From: Yoonia maricola
Lineage (GTDB): Bacteria > Pseudomonadota > Alphaproteobacteria > Rhodobacterales > Rhodobacteraceae
DNA: 64,000 bases
Assembly: GCF_002797915.1 (NCBI RefSeq)
Contig: NZ_PGTY01000003.1
Span: forward strand, 124,001 to 188,000
Direction: 5' to 3'
The notes beneath the pieces were generated by a model. That model was not told the DNA's origin and made no database searches. It saw nothing but the letters and a program-made list of their open reading frames with translations. Made by a program: the position numbers and the translations under genes. Shown piece after piece: positions 8,665-18,481 of this stretch. Position 1 is the first letter of the stretch, and each line of letters opens with the position of its first letter.

Positions 8665-10386
8665 ATGGCCCGCCATCTGATTACATCTGCCATTCCCTAT
8701 ATCAACGGGATCAAACACCTTGGCAATTTAGTGGGCAGCCAGTTGCCCGCCGACCTTTACGCCCGCTACCTGCGTCAGCGCGGGCATGAGGTGTTGTTTC
8801 TGTGTGCAACTGATGAACACGGCACGCCTGCGGAACTCGCGGCAGCAAAGGCAGGCAAGCCAGTCGCGGAATACTGTGCCGAAATGCACGAGGTACAGGC
8901 CAAGATCGCGGATGGGTTCCGCTTGTCCTTTGACCACTTTGGTCGCTCTTCCAGCCCGCAGAACCACAAGCTGACCCAAGCCTTCGCCACCCGGCTAGCC
9001 GAAGTAGGTTTGATCAAGGAAGTCACCGAAGAACAGGTCTATTCCGTGGCCGACGGTCGCTTTTTGCCGGATCGTTATATCGAAGGCACCTGCCCGAATT
9101 GCGGGTTTGAAAGCGCGCGCGGCGATCAGTGCGATAATTGCACCAAGCAGCTTGATCCAACCGACTTGATTAACGCCCACTCCACCATTTCTGGTTCGAC
9201 AGAATTGGAGGTGCGCGAGACCAAACACCTCTACCTGCGTCAGTCCGAACTGAAAGATGATTTGGCCGCCTGGATCGACAGCAAGAAAGACTGGCCGATC
9301 CTCACCACGTCGATTGCCAAGAAATGGCTCAACGACGGTGACGGCCTGCAAGACCGTGGTATCACCCGCGATCTCGATTGGGGCATTCCGGTCAAGCAAG
9401 GCGACCAGACTTGGCCCGGCATGGAGGGCAAGGTCTTCTACGTCTGGTTCGACGCCCCCATCGAATACATCGCCTGCGCACAGGAATGGGAAGACGCCGG
9501 TAAGGGGTCTGATTGGGCCAGCTGGTGGCGCACCGATCAGGGTGCCGATGACGTCACCTATACCCAGTTCATGGGCAAGGATAACGTACCGTTCCATACC
9601 CTGTCTTTCCCAGCCACTATTCTGGGCAGTCAGGAACCATGGAAACTGGTCGATTACATAAAGTCGTTCAACTACCTCAACTACGATGGCGGCCAGTTCA
9701 GCACCTCGCGTGGACGCGGCGTTTTCATGGATCAGGCGCTGGAGCTTTTGCCTGCAGACTATTGGCGTTGGTGGCTTTTATCGCATGCGCCGGAGTCTTC
9801 GGACGCGGAATTCACCTGGGAAAACTTCCAGACGGACGTGAACAAGGACTTAGCCGACGTTCTGGGCAATTTTGTTAGCCGGATCACTAAGTTTTGTCGC
9901 TCAAAATTCAGCGAAGCTGTGTCAGAAGGCGGCGTATACGGGCCTGCTGAAGAACAGTTAATCGCGGACCTGACGGCCCGTATCCGCGCCTATGAAGGCC
10001 ATATGGATGCAATGGAAGTCCGCAAATCAGCTGCTGAGTTGCGCGCCATCTGGGTGCTCGGCAACGAATATCTACAAGCCAATGCGCCATGGACAACCTT
10101 TAAAACCGACCCCGAAACAGCGGCGATGCAAGTGCGCCTCGCGCTGAACCTGATCCGCATCTACGCGGTGCTGTCGGCAGCGTTTATTCCCGATGCGTCC
10201 AAATCGATGATCGACGCGATGCAAACGGATGATGATAGCTGGCCCACAGATGTCGCTGCTGCGGTCGAGGCCCTGCCCGCAGGGCACGCCTTTACCGTGC
10301 CCGAGAACCTGTTCCGCAAGATCACCGACGAAGAGCGCGAAGACTGGTCCGCACGCTTTGCCGGAACACGCGATGCAGGGGAATAA
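8665..10386 (+). CDS. metG: Methionyl-tRNA synthetase
   Basis: 573 residues. Class I aminoacyl-tRNA synthetase with the HIGH-type motif as HLGN near residue 18, zinc-knuckle cysteines from residue 143 ([17 protein letters not shown]) and the KMSKS-type loop as FSTSRGRG (about residue 343). It charges tRNA-Met. The C-terminal dimerisation domain of longer MetG forms is absent, which is common. The stop is followed 3 bp later by the cytidylyltransferase start, so metG may be co-transcribed with the glycan genes. Confidence 0.96.
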   Translation: MARHLITSAIPYINGIKHLGNLVGSQLPADLYARYLRQRGHEVLFLCATDEHGTPAELAAAKAGKPVAEYCAEMHEVQAKIADGFRLSFDHFGRSSSPQNHKLTQAFATRLAEVGLIKEVTEEQVYSVADGRFLPDRYIEGTCPNCGFESARGDQCDNCTKQLDPTDLINAHSTISGSTELEVRETKHLYLRQSELKDDLAAWIDSKKDWPILTTSIAKKWLNDGDGLQDRGITRDLDWGIPVKQGDQTWPGMEGKVFYVWFDAPIEYIACAQEWEDAGKGSDWASWWRTDQGADDVTYTQFMGKDNVPFHTLSFPATILGSQEPWKLVDYIKSFNYLNYDGGQFSTSRGRGVFMDQALELLPADYWRWWLLSHAPESSDAEFTWENFQTDVNKDLADVLGNFVSRITKFCRSKFSEAVSEGGVYGPAEEQLIADLTARIRAYEGHMDAMEVRKSAAELRAIWVLGNEYLQANAPWTTFKTDPETAAMQVRLALNLIRIYAVLSAAFIPDASKSMIDAMQTDDDSWPTDVAAAVEALPAGHAFTVPENLFRKITDEEREDWSARFAGTRDAGE

Positions 10387-10389
10387 GCC

Positions 10390-11103
10390 ATGATCATCGG
10401 TCACATCGGCGCGCGCGCAGGCAGCAAGGGCGTGCCAAACAAGAACTTTCGGATGCTCCATGGCAAGCACCTGATTGACTGGTCACTGGATCAGCTGCTC
10501 GCATCGGACCGGGTTGATCACGTGGTAGTGTCAACCGACTCGCCCGAGATGTACGAACATGGGCTGAAGCGCGGATGCCTTGATATCGGGCTGCGCCCCG
10601 CGAAACTGGCGACGGATACGGCAGCGAAATGGGACGTCTGGCAGCATGCTTTGGGCGAGGTTGAGAAACAGACAGGCCCCGCCAAGGCGTTCCTTGATCT
10701 TGACTGCACGTCCCCCTTGCGCCTGCCCGAAGATATCGAAGCGGGCCTTGACCTGTTTGAGGCAGAGCAACCCGATATGGTGATGTCATGCTGCGAGAGC
10801 CGTAAGAACCCATATTTCAATATGCTGGAAAAAGATGCGAGTGGCGCATTGCAGGTCTCAAAGCCCCTGCCCCACGGTGTTGTCGCCCGCCAACAAGCAC
10901 CGATGGTCTATGACCATGTGGGGCTGGTCTATGTGGTCAAGCCGTCCTATCTGCGCACAGCGTCAAAGCTGTTTGAGGGGCATGTCATCCCGCTGATCGT
11001 ACCGAATGAACGCAGCCTTGATGTGGATAGCCCATTTGATTGGGACGTGATCGATTACTTGCTGGGCAAACAGATTGCAGACGGGCTGCGCGACCCGGCC
11101 TAA
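10390..11103 (+). CDS. neuA: Acylneuraminate cytidylyltransferase (CMP-nonulosonate synthetase)
   Basis: 237 residues. The nucleotide-binding signature GARAGSKGVPNKNFR at the N-terminus and FLDLDCTSPLRLPEDI in the middle are those of CMP-N-acetylneuraminate-type synthetases, which activate a nine-carbon acidic sugar with CTP. The synthase NeuB lies 0.8 kb downstream, supporting a sialic acid, legionaminic or related nonulosonic acid; which one cannot be decided. The start lies 3 bp after metG, and the end overlaps the antisense phosphatase gene by 4 bp. Confidence 0.85.
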   Translation: MIIGHIGARAGSKGVPNKNFRMLHGKHLIDWSLDQLLASDRVDHVVVSTDSPEMYEHGLKRGCLDIGLRPAKLATDTAAKWDVWQHALGEVEKQTGPAKAFLDLDCTSPLRLPEDIEAGLDLFEAEQPDMVMSCCESRKNPYFNMLEKDASGALQVSKPLPHGVVARQQAPMVYDHVGLVYVVKPSYLRTASKLFEGHVIPLIVPNERSLDVDSPFDWDVIDYLLGKQIADGLRDPA

Positions 11104-11807
11104 CGCCATCCCTGCCAGGGCTTGAGTGCCGCCTGCTTGGCCGCAAAGCTGGCCATCAGGGCATCACGATCATATTCATTTTTGATCCAATCTGTGATGG
11201 CGACAGGCGCTTGGCTGTTGCGCGCGGCATAGACATCAAGGAAATGATCCAGAATACCGGTCGATGACCGCCGGATGTGCAGATACCGAAAACTCAGCTG
11301 TTTGCGCGCCACCTCAACCGATTGTCCCTGATGAACCATAAGATAAAGCGCGGCCACCAAACCTGTACGGTCAGCGCCGGATTTGCAGTGGATCAGAACC
11401 GGGCGTTCTATTGTGTTGAAAGCATCCAACACTTTTATCAACTGTGCCCGCTTTGGCGCTTTGCGTGCTGACATCTGGATGGTCACCAGCGTCAGACCCA
11501 ATTTCGCGCAGCTTTCGACCTCAAACAGATAATGCGGTTGTTCCGCGACCCCGCGTAGGTTCAGCACCGTTTTGATGCCCATACCCGCATAAGCCTTGAA
11601 CCGTTTGTGATCGGGGTGGTTGGACCGATAAACGCCCTCGCTGACCTTTTCGAAATTATGCCAGAAGATCCGGAAAATCCCGTGATCCAGCCAACGCACA
11701 TGCCAGTAAGATTTTTTACGCTCGTTCGGATCGGTGATGTCATGCCCGAAAGACTTGCGCAGTTCACGCTCTTTGCGGTCCAAGGCTTTGTATATCTTGC
11801 GGATCAT
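11100..11807 (-). CDS. Tyrosine/dual-specificity phosphatase family protein
   Basis: 235 residues. The P-loop HCKSGADRTGLVAALY (about residues 140-155) carries the catalytic Cys and Arg of the cysteine-phosphatase superfamily, preceded by VLNLRGVAEQPHY as in the Siw14/dual-specificity-like branch. The N-terminus is basic and charged (YKALDRKERELRKSF). It lies antisense between neuA and neuB. It may dephosphorylate protein tyrosines controlling polysaccharide export or a sugar/lipid phosphate; neither is shown by the sequence. Confidence 0.82.
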   Translation of the reverse strand: MIRKIYKALDRKERELRKSFGHDITDPNERKKSYWHVRWLDHGIFRIFWHNFEKVSEGVYRSNHPDHKRFKAYAGMGIKTVLNLRGVAEQPHYLFEVESCAKLGLTLVTIQMSARKAPKRAQLIKVLDAFNTIERPVLIHCKSGADRTGLVAALYLMVHQGQSVEVARKQLSFRYLHIRRSSTGILDHFLDVYAARNSQAPVAITDWIKNEYDRDALMASFAAKQAALKPWQGWR

Positions 11808-11937
11808 GAGGGGCTCATTCTTGACGTCGTTGTGTCACTTGGACCATGTGTATCCGCATTGCAATGGGCCTGATCCAATTGCCCCTAAGCGTGAAACCTC
11901 ATAGACACGCAGCATTTACAAATGCAGGAGACCCACC

Positions 11938-12969
11938 ATGGACATCGCTGGCCGCAAGATAGGACCTGAATACCCGCCGCTGGTGATTGCAGAGATCGGG
12001 ATCAACCATGGCGGCGATCTGGAGGTGGCCAAGAACATGGTGCGCCTTGCCGCTGGCGCAGGCTGTGAGATGATCAAGCACCAGACACATATCATCGCTG
12101 ATGAAATGACCGAAGAGGCCAAGCAGATCTTTCCGCCCAACGCAGATGTCTCGATCTGGGATGTGATGGAAGCATGCGCCCTGTCGTTGGAGGAGGAGGC
12201 AGAGCTGAAACGCTATACCGAAAGCCTTGGCATGATCTGGATTTCGACGCCGTTTTCGCGCGCGGCGGCAGACTTCCTGAATGACCTTGATGTGCCCGCC
12301 TTCAAGATTGGGTCGGGTGAGGCCGACAACCTGCCCTTGATCCGCCACATCGCGCGCATGGGCAGGCCGGTGATCATGTCAACGGGAATGCAAAGCATTG
12401 AAAGTATCCGTGCATCGGTGGCTATCTTGGATGAAGCAGGGATTGAATATGCACTGCTGGAATGCACGAACCTCTATCCTTCCCCTCCGGAAATCGTTTC
12501 GCTGCAAGGTGTGACGGATCTGAGAGCCGCTTTCCCGAATGCCGTTGTCGGTTTTTCTGATCACTCAATCGGACCAGAGATGGCGCTGGCGTCTGTCGCA
12601 CTGGGTGCTTGTATCCTTGAGCGCCATTACACCGACACCCGCTATCGTCAGGGGCCGGACATTATCAACTCAATGGATCCGTCAGAACTGCGGCATATCA
12701 TCGACCGATCCCGCGAAATCCATATCGCATTGCACAATCCCAAGCAGCGCACCAGCGCCGAGGAAGATGTTTATCGCTTTGCCCGTGCATCCGTGGTGGC
12801 AGATCGTGATCTGCCCGCGGGCCATGTGATTGCCGAGGCCGATATCTGGGCGCGTCGCCCCGGTTCGGGCGAGATAGCGGGCTATGACTTTGACAAGGTG
12901 ATTGGCAAAACGCTGACCAAAGCTGTCACCCGCAACACCCAGCTGACGTGGGCTGATTTGGATGGCTAG
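11938..12969 (+). CDS. neuB: N-acetylneuraminate synthase family protein
   Basis: 343 residues, full length. The TIM-barrel start VIAEIGINHGGDLEVAK, STGMQSIESIRASVAIL and the metal/substrate segment GFSDHSIGPEMALASVALG identify the NeuB family, which condenses phosphoenolpyruvate with a six-carbon amino sugar to a nonulosonic acid. The last 60 residues (ARASVVADRDLPAGHVI onward) are the SAF antifreeze-like domain. A strong GGAG site precedes ATG 11938. No NeuC-type epimerase is visible in the window, so the precursor must come from elsewhere. Confidence 0.9.
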   Translation: MDIAGRKIGPEYPPLVIAEIGINHGGDLEVAKNMVRLAAGAGCEMIKHQTHIIADEMTEEAKQIFPPNADVSIWDVMEACALSLEEEAELKRYTESLGMIWISTPFSRAAADFLNDLDVPAFKIGSGEADNLPLIRHIARMGRPVIMSTGMQSIESIRASVAILDEAGIEYALLECTNLYPSPPEIVSLQGVTDLRAAFPNAVVGFSDHSIGPEMALASVALGACILERHYTDTRYRQGPDIINSMDPSELRHIIDRSREIHIALHNPKQRTSAEEDVYRFARASVVADRDLPAGHVIAEADIWARRPGSGEIAGYDFDKVIGKTLTKAVTRNTQLTWADLDG

Positions 12970-14110
12970 GCCATTCACGTTCGTCTGCCTTAATCCGCGC
13001 AAGACAAAACGCGCAAGGATCGCCGCAGCGCTTGGCCCGTTGGGCACCATAGAGTGGCGGTTACTGCCCAAATTAGGGTTCTCTGATTGGCCCGAAACAC
13101 ATGCGCGCGCCGAGACAGCACTTCTGGCAATGCGGAGCAGCTATGCGCAGGGCCTGAAACGCCGTGCCCTGACCGCCCTATTACGCCTGCAATACAATGG
13201 CACCCGCCGTTATTTCGAGCGGCATAAAGATCACATCGCTGTGGCGTGGAACGGGCTGAACGGATCGCGCCGGGTCTATATGGATGCGGCCAAAGACGCA
13301 GGTGCCAAAACGCTGTTCTTTGAACTGGGCCCCTTCCCAGACCGGATCACGGTGGACCCCGCAGGTGTAAACTATGCCAATAGCCTGCCGCGTGTGGCCA
13401 CACCTTACAAGGCTTGGGTGGCCCAAAGCAGCAAAGATACCGACGCTTGGCGCGCGCTGGGTGCGCGGATCAAACAACGCATGCCGGATCAGCCGCCTGC
13501 CCCCACTGCGGAGCTTCCGCCCCTGTCAGAACCCTTTGTCTTTGCCCCGCTGCAAGTCCCCGGTGACAGCCAGTTACGCTTGTTTGGCGGGCAGTTCCGT
13601 ACCGTCCCAGCCTTTGTTGATGCCCTTATCGTGGCCGCCCAGGCCCTCCCTGATGGCTGGCACCTGCGCCTGAAAGAGCATCCCAGCACACCTGCCTTCG
13701 TTGCGGATATGCTGCGCGACGTCGATGCCCCGATTTACCTCGACAACACCACCGATACTTTTGCGCAGGTCGCAGCCAGCCGGGGGGTAGTAACGATCAA
13801 TTCATCCGTAGGGTTGGAGGCGATGTTTTTTGACAAACCCGTCGTCGCCTGCGGGCAATGTTTCTGGGCGATCCCCGGCATGGCTGCGACCACCCCAGAT
13901 CAGGCCAGCCTGACCGACGCAATGACCAAGGCTGCGGACTGGTCCTTTGATCCTGACATACGCAACGCGGTGATGAGCTTTCTTGATCAGGTCTATTACC
14001 CTGCGATCGACCAGACAGACGGCGATACCGCGACCCAGACCATCCTTGATCGGCTGCAAGGCACAGGACCATTCGCGACGGTACAGCGCGAACGAGAGGT
14101 GACAGTATGA
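12962..14110 (+). CDS. Capsule polysaccharide synthesis protein (KpsC/KpsS-like)
   Basis: 382 residues, overlapping the neuB end by 8 bp. AVAWNGLNGSRRVYMDAAK and TLFFELGPFPDRITVDPAGV (about residues 92-138), and later RLKEHPSTP and VVTINSSVGLEAMFFDKPVV, match the capsule-synthesis family that includes the beta-Kdo transferases KpsC and KpsS, which build the glycolipid linker of group 2 capsules. The exact member is uncertain. Its placement between neuB and a glycosyltransferase suggests it adds an acidic nine- or eight-carbon sugar to a surface glycan. Confidence 0.72.
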   Translation: MARPFTFVCLNPRKTKRARIAAALGPLGTIEWRLLPKLGFSDWPETHARAETALLAMRSSYAQGLKRRALTALLRLQYNGTRRYFERHKDHIAVAWNGLNGSRRVYMDAAKDAGAKTLFFELGPFPDRITVDPAGVNYANSLPRVATPYKAWVAQSSKDTDAWRALGARIKQRMPDQPPAPTAELPPLSEPFVFAPLQVPGDSQLRLFGGQFRTVPAFVDALIVAAQALPDGWHLRLKEHPSTPAFVADMLRDVDAPIYLDNTTDTFAQVAASRGVVTINSSVGLEAMFFDKPVVACGQCFWAIPGMAATTPDQASLTDAMTKAADWSFDPDIRNAVMSFLDQVYYPAIDQTDGDTATQTILDRLQGTGPFATVQREREVTV

Positions 14111-15027
14111 TCTGGCCCTTTGGTGCGAAAATCCCAAAACTCGCAACGCGGATCGCGATCACACCCCCGGAACCCGCAGCCAATCGCGCACCACTCGCCA
14201 TCGTCCTGATTGCGAAAAACGAGGCCGCCCGCATTTGGGATTGGCTGGCTTTTCATGCCATCGCGGGGGCATCACATGTCATCCTGTATGACAACGGATC
14301 AACCGACAACACAGTCGAGATTGCACGCGCTTTCAAAGGGCTGGATATCACAGTTGTGCCATGGAAACTCAACGCGGCTGAATTCAAAACAGGTATGCGG
14401 CTGCATCAACAAAGCCTGGCCTATGCCCATGCGGTTTGCACCTATGGTCATCAGTTTCAGCGCATGGCCTTTATCGATACTGATGAATTTCTTGTGCCGC
14501 GCGAGGCACTGACACTGCATGCCGCCTTGGAAGGTTTGCCCTACCCCAACATTTCATTGCCGTGGACAATGTTTGGACACGACGGGCATGATATCACCCC
14601 GCAAGACGCGGTGCCTTTCGCCTTTCGCACGCGGGCACCTGTCAGCCATGGACCGTTGCTGAATTTCAAATGTATTGTTGATCCATGCGAGGTGACAATG
14701 GTGAACCCCCACCGCTTTGAGACACGCGGGATGACGCACCATACGGTCAATACCAAAGGCATCAAAGCTACAAACAAGGCACGCGGCGGCGATTTCGTTT
14801 GCCATGATATTATCCAGCTTAATCATTACTACCTGCTGTCAGAGCAGGAAATGTGGACCAAGATCAACGGATCAAGCGTGTCGCAGACAGCACAGGAACA
14901 ACGCAAGCAGGCAATCCTGCAAAAACGCGATTTGATCGAAAGTGAGCCGATCATAGACAATGCAGCGGCGGACTTTCTCGCCCGGCACAACATCACCTCA
15001 ACCGACGATTTGCGCAACGCATTTTGA
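14107..15027 (+). CDS. Family 2-type glycosyltransferase
   Basis: 306 residues, coupled to the previous gene by an ATGA overlap. The GT-A start IVLIAKNEAARIWDWLAFH, the donor-site segment YDNGSTDNTVEIARAF and the DxD-like DTDEFLVPREAL (about residues 125-136) place it in the GT2/GT92-like group often annotated as Glyco_tranf_2_4. It is the last gene of the plus-strand glycan run neuB-kps-GT. Sugar donor and acceptor are unknown. Confidence 0.78.
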   Translation: MIWPFGAKIPKLATRIAITPPEPAANRAPLAIVLIAKNEAARIWDWLAFHAIAGASHVILYDNGSTDNTVEIARAFKGLDITVVPWKLNAAEFKTGMRLHQQSLAYAHAVCTYGHQFQRMAFIDTDEFLVPREALTLHAALEGLPYPNISLPWTMFGHDGHDITPQDAVPFAFRTRAPVSHGPLLNFKCIVDPCEVTMVNPHRFETRGMTHHTVNTKGIKATNKARGGDFVCHDIIQLNHYYLLSEQEMWTKINGSSVSQTAQEQRKQAILQKRDLIESEPIIDNAAADFLARHNITSTDDLRNAF

Positions 15028-15102
15028 GGCGCACAAAATGTCGCATTGGTTGGCTGTGCACTGTGGGTTGCGAGCCTCGAAAAAAGAACATAACATGAAC
15101 AA

Positions 15103-16338
15103 ATGGCCCGCCTCGATCTCTCTCAGAAGCTCGCGATCCTCAGTGACGCTGCCCGTTACGATGCCTCTTGTGCGTCGAGCGGCACGACGCGGCGGGATAG
15201 TCGGGATGGCAAGGGGTTAGGATCAACCGAAGGGTCCGGCATCTGCCACGCCTATGCCCCCGATGGGCGCTGCATTAGCCTGCTGAAAATCCTGATGACG
15301 AATTTTTGCATCTACGATTGCGCCTATTGCATCAATCGCGTGTCTTCCAACGTGCAACGCGCGCGGTTTTCGCCCGATGAGGTCGTCCAGCTAACGATTG
15401 AGTTTTACCGGCGCAATTATATCGAAGGGCTGTTCCTGTCGTCTGGCATAATCCAGTCACCCGACAAGACCATGGAAGACATGCTGCGCATCGCCAAGCG
15501 CCTGCGCGAGGTCGAGAATTTTCGCGGCTATATCCACCTTAAGACAATCCCCGATGCCGCACCTGAGTTGATCGAGCAGGCCGGACTTTACGCCGACCGT
15601 CTGTCCATCAACGTCGAACTGCCCACCGACAATAGCGTCAAAGCCTACGCACCGGAAAAGAACCCTGCCACCATCCGCAAAGCCATGGGTGATGTGAAAT
15701 CACGCAAGGATGTGGCCGGAGAACGCAGCTATACTGGCAAACGCGGCAAGCGTTTCGTGCCAGCGGGGCAATCAACACAGATGATTATTGGTGCTGATGG
15801 GTCAACAGATGCAACGATCCTTGGCCAATCGACCCAGCTTTATGGGGAGTACAAGCTCAAGCGGGTATATTATTCAGCCTTTTCGCCTATCCCGGATGCG
15901 ACAGCAAAGCTGCCATTGATCAGGCCGCCATTGGTCCGCGAACACAGGCTTTATCAAGCCGACTGGCTCTTGCGGTTCTATGGGTTCGGTGTTGATGAAA
16001 TCACCGCCTCGCGCCCTGATGGCAACCTTGATCTGGAGGTTGATCCAAAACTGGCATGGGCCTTGCAAAACCGCGCCCAGTTTCCTGTGGACGTGAACCG
16101 GGCCAGCAAGGAAATGCTGCTACGTATCCCCGGCTTTGGGACCCGCACCGTAGGTCGCATCCTGTCCACACGCAGGCATCGCCGTCTGCGCTATGATGAT
16201 CTGTTGCGGATGGGCGCGTCACTGAAAAAGGCCCGGGCTTTCATCGTGGCGGTTGATTGGTCGCCCGGTGGCCTGACCGACAGCGCAGGCCTGCGCGCGC
16301 GCTTTGCCCCGCCGCCAGAACAACTGAGCCTGTTTTGA
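15103..16338 (+). CDS. Radical SAM protein, putative DNA modification/repair
   Basis: 411 residues. The radical SAM cluster motif CX3CX2C is CIYDCAYC (about residues 69-76), followed by RVSSNVQRARFSPDEVV and LFLSSGIIQSPDKTMED, characteristic of the family annotated as putative DNA modification/repair radical SAM protein, linked to UdgX. The C-terminus carries a helix-hairpin-helix DNA-binding segment (VNRASKEMLLRIPGFGTRTV). It overlaps its partner gene by one base (TGATG), the usual pairing of these two families. The chemical reaction is not known. Confidence 0.88.
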   Translation: MARLDLSQKLAILSDAARYDASCASSGTTRRDSRDGKGLGSTEGSGICHAYAPDGRCISLLKILMTNFCIYDCAYCINRVSSNVQRARFSPDEVVQLTIEFYRRNYIEGLFLSSGIIQSPDKTMEDMLRIAKRLREVENFRGYIHLKTIPDAAPELIEQAGLYADRLSINVELPTDNSVKAYAPEKNPATIRKAMGDVKSRKDVAGERSYTGKRGKRFVPAGQSTQMIIGADGSTDATILGQSTQLYGEYKLKRVYYSAFSPIPDATAKLPLIRPPLVREHRLYQADWLLRFYGFGVDEITASRPDGNLDLEVDPKLAWALQNRAQFPVDVNRASKEMLLRIPGFGTRTVGRILSTRRHRRLRYDDLLRMGASLKKARAFIVAVDWSPGGLTDSAGLRARFAPPPEQLSLF

Positions 16339-17174
16339 TGTATACCGTCCCCCTGCCCCGGATCGGCACCGATATCGCGTGGCGCGATGCAGCCAAACGG
16401 CTGATCGGTGCGGGTGTGTCGCCTGACAAGGTGCTTTGGGATTTTGATAATGAGATGGGGGAGCTTTTCGCGACGGGCACAACGCTCCCGCCTCTGACGC
16501 GGCGGATCAAAGCCCCCCAAAGCTTTGTTGAGATGGCCAATTGGGTGGTCTGGCACAAAGATCCGCAACGCTTTGCCCGGCTTTATGCGCTGCTGTGGCG
16601 GTTACGGCACCAGCCCGGCCTGATGCAGGACCGTGCTGATGCTGAATTGGCCAAACTACGTCAGATGGAAAAAGGGGTGCATCGGTGCAAGCACAAGATG
16701 AAAGCCTTTGTGCGTTTTCGTGATCTTCGTCAAAAGGGCGAAAGGCGTAGCTTTGCGGCCTGGTTCGAACCCACACATCATACGGTTGAACCGACAGCCC
16801 CCTTCTTTGCCCGCCGCTTTGCAGATATGGACTGGATGATCGCCACGCCGGATGTGACAGCACAATTCGTTGACGGCAATCTGTCGTTCCACCCCGGCCA
16901 GCCAAAACCCGACTTGCCAGAAGACGCGGCAGAGGCGCTGTGGGGCACATATTTTTGCAACATCTTCAACCCCGCACGGTTGAAGGTGAGCGCGATGACA
17001 TCTGAAATGCCCAAGAAATACTGGAAGAACCTACCAGAAGCGCAGCATATCCAAGGGCTGATCGCCGGAGCTGAGGCGAAGGTGCAGCAAATGCGTGACA
17101 AGGCGCCGACGCTCCCGCCCGAACGCGCAGCAAAGATCAAACGACAATTGCGCGGTGATCAGGCAGAGGATTAA
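16338..17174 (+). CDS. DUF4130 (TIGR03915-type) DNA metabolism protein, no UdgX domain
   Basis: 278 residues from ATG 16338, which overlaps the radical SAM stop. The segment MEKGVHRCKHKMKAFVRFR and the following FAAWFEPTHHTVEPTAPFF are characteristic of DUF4130 proteins that travel with the radical SAM partner. In many proteobacteria this domain is fused at its C-terminus to the uracil-DNA-binding UdgX domain, giving proteins of roughly 480 residues. Here the protein stops after a basic, Lys/Arg-rich tail (PPERAAKIKRQLRG), so the glycosylase domain is absent or encoded elsewhere. Confidence 0.83.
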   Translation: MYTVPLPRIGTDIAWRDAAKRLIGAGVSPDKVLWDFDNEMGELFATGTTLPPLTRRIKAPQSFVEMANWVVWHKDPQRFARLYALLWRLRHQPGLMQDRADAELAKLRQMEKGVHRCKHKMKAFVRFRDLRQKGERRSFAAWFEPTHHTVEPTAPFFARRFADMDWMIATPDVTAQFVDGNLSFHPGQPKPDLPEDAAEALWGTYFCNIFNPARLKVSAMTSEMPKKYWKNLPEAQHIQGLIAGAEAKVQQMRDKAPTLPPERAAKIKRQLRGDQAED

Positions 17175-17234
17175 ACGTCCCGCGTTGCGGTTCATAGTGA
17201 TCTGGGCTTAAGTGCCTGCATGAGCGCATGATTT

Positions 17235-18104
17235 ATGACGCAAAGGGGTTTTCCCGTGACGATCACCGTTTTTTTTGCCGTCATCGGAGCGGCCATATTG
17301 CACGCGGCATGGAATGCATTGGTCAAAGGCGGCGCTGACAAATTGGTGTCACTGACGGCAGTGATGTTCGGCCATACACCCTTTGCCATCGTAGCGATCC
17401 TGATCGCCCCGCCAATGGGGGTTGAAGCGCTGCCCTATCTGGCTGCAGGGATCCTGCTTCACCTCGGCTATCAGCTTTTTCTACTTTATTCTTATGGCGC
17501 AGGTGATCTGACCCAAGTTTACCCAATTGCGCGCGGGTCTGCGCCGCTCATCGTGGCTTTCGTATCAATCACGGTGCTTGGCGTGACGTTGAAAGGCACC
17601 GAATTGGTCGCCGTTCTGATCATTGGCATCGGTATCGTCAGCCTTGCTCTGGTGCGCCGCGCCGATGGGTTGCGAAATGGCAAGGCCGCAATGTTTGCGC
17701 TGATCACGGGCTGCTTTATCGCCGGTTACTCAATTGTCGACGGTATGGGCGCACGGGCGGGTGGCACGTCACTGGCGTATTTCGGGTGGCTGGCCATTGG
17801 CAACACGATCGCGCTAGGGGCGATCGTCGCAATGCGTGCGCCACAGACGTTTGGCAAACTTTGGCAGAATGGGCACAAGCTGTTCTGGTTGGGAGGCGGT
17901 GCGTCGTTTATCGCCTATGCGATTGTGACCTGGGCCTTCACACAAGCGCCCATCGCTCTGGTCACGGCCTTGCGCGAAACCAGCATCGTCTTTGCACTTC
18001 TGATCGGCGTCTTCTTTTTGAAAGAGCGTTTGGACCTGATGAAAGTCCTTTCCACCATGACCGTACTGATCGGGGCCGCCTTGCTGCGATTGGCGCGGCC
18101 CTAG
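17235..18104 (+). CDS. EamA/DMT-family transporter
   Basis: 289 residues with about ten hydrophobic segments in two EamA halves. Segments such as YQLFLLYSYGAGDLTQVYPIARGSAPL in the first half and ITWAFTQAPIALVTALRETSIV in the second are typical of drug/metabolite transporter permeases. Inner-membrane exporter; substrate unknown. It overlaps the 3' end of the convergent doc gene by 4 bp. Confidence 0.85.
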   Translation: MTQRGFPVTITVFFAVIGAAILHAAWNALVKGGADKLVSLTAVMFGHTPFAIVAILIAPPMGVEALPYLAAGILLHLGYQLFLLYSYGAGDLTQVYPIARGSAPLIVAFVSITVLGVTLKGTELVAVLIIGIGIVSLALVRRADGLRNGKAAMFALITGCFIAGYSIVDGMGARAGGTSLAYFGWLAIGNTIALGAIVAMRAPQTFGKLWQNGHKLFWLGGGASFIAYAIVTWAFTQAPIALVTALRETSIVFALLIGVFFLKERLDLMKVLSTMTVLIGAALLRLARP

Positions 18105-18481
18105 GCGCCGCGCAGCCAGCGTGCAAATTCAGCCTCTGGCACGGTGTCATCGGCAAGGCCTTCCATCATGGAAACGACAGCTGCATCCGCGCCGTGGAAA
18201 TCCACACCATTCAGATACAGAAACACGAATGCAGTCTGGAACGCAGTACGCTTATTGCCATCAATGAATGCATGCGCTTTGGCGATCCCAAACGCATAAC
18301 CCGCAGCCAGTTCAAAGAGGTCAGGTTCGCCATAGGCCCAGAGATTCAAAGGACGGGCGCAGCCCATCTCCAGCAGGGCCGCGTCGCGCATGCCGGGTGT
18401 TCCGCCGTGGCGTGTGATCATCCGGTCGTGAATGGCCTTTACGGCAGCAAGCGGCACCCAACGGGGTGCAGTCCGCGTCAT
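18101..18481 (-). CDS. doc: Fic/Doc-family toxin (death-on-curing type)
   Basis: 126 residues, the length of P1 Doc. The Fic motif HAFIDGNKRTAFQTAF (about residues 69-84) carries the catalytic His and the Lys that Doc uses to phosphorylate elongation factor Tu. Upstream, GGTPGMRDAALLEMGCARPLNLW is typical of Doc. Its start overlaps the AbrB-like antitoxin stop (ATGA), so the two genes are translationally coupled as a type II toxin-antitoxin module. Confidence 0.88.
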   Translation of the reverse strand: MTRTAPRWVPLAAVKAIHDRMITRHGGTPGMRDAALLEMGCARPLNLWAYGEPDLFELAAGYAFGIAKAHAFIDGNKRTAFQTAFVFLYLNGVDFHGADAAVVSMMEGLADDTVPEAEFARWLRGA

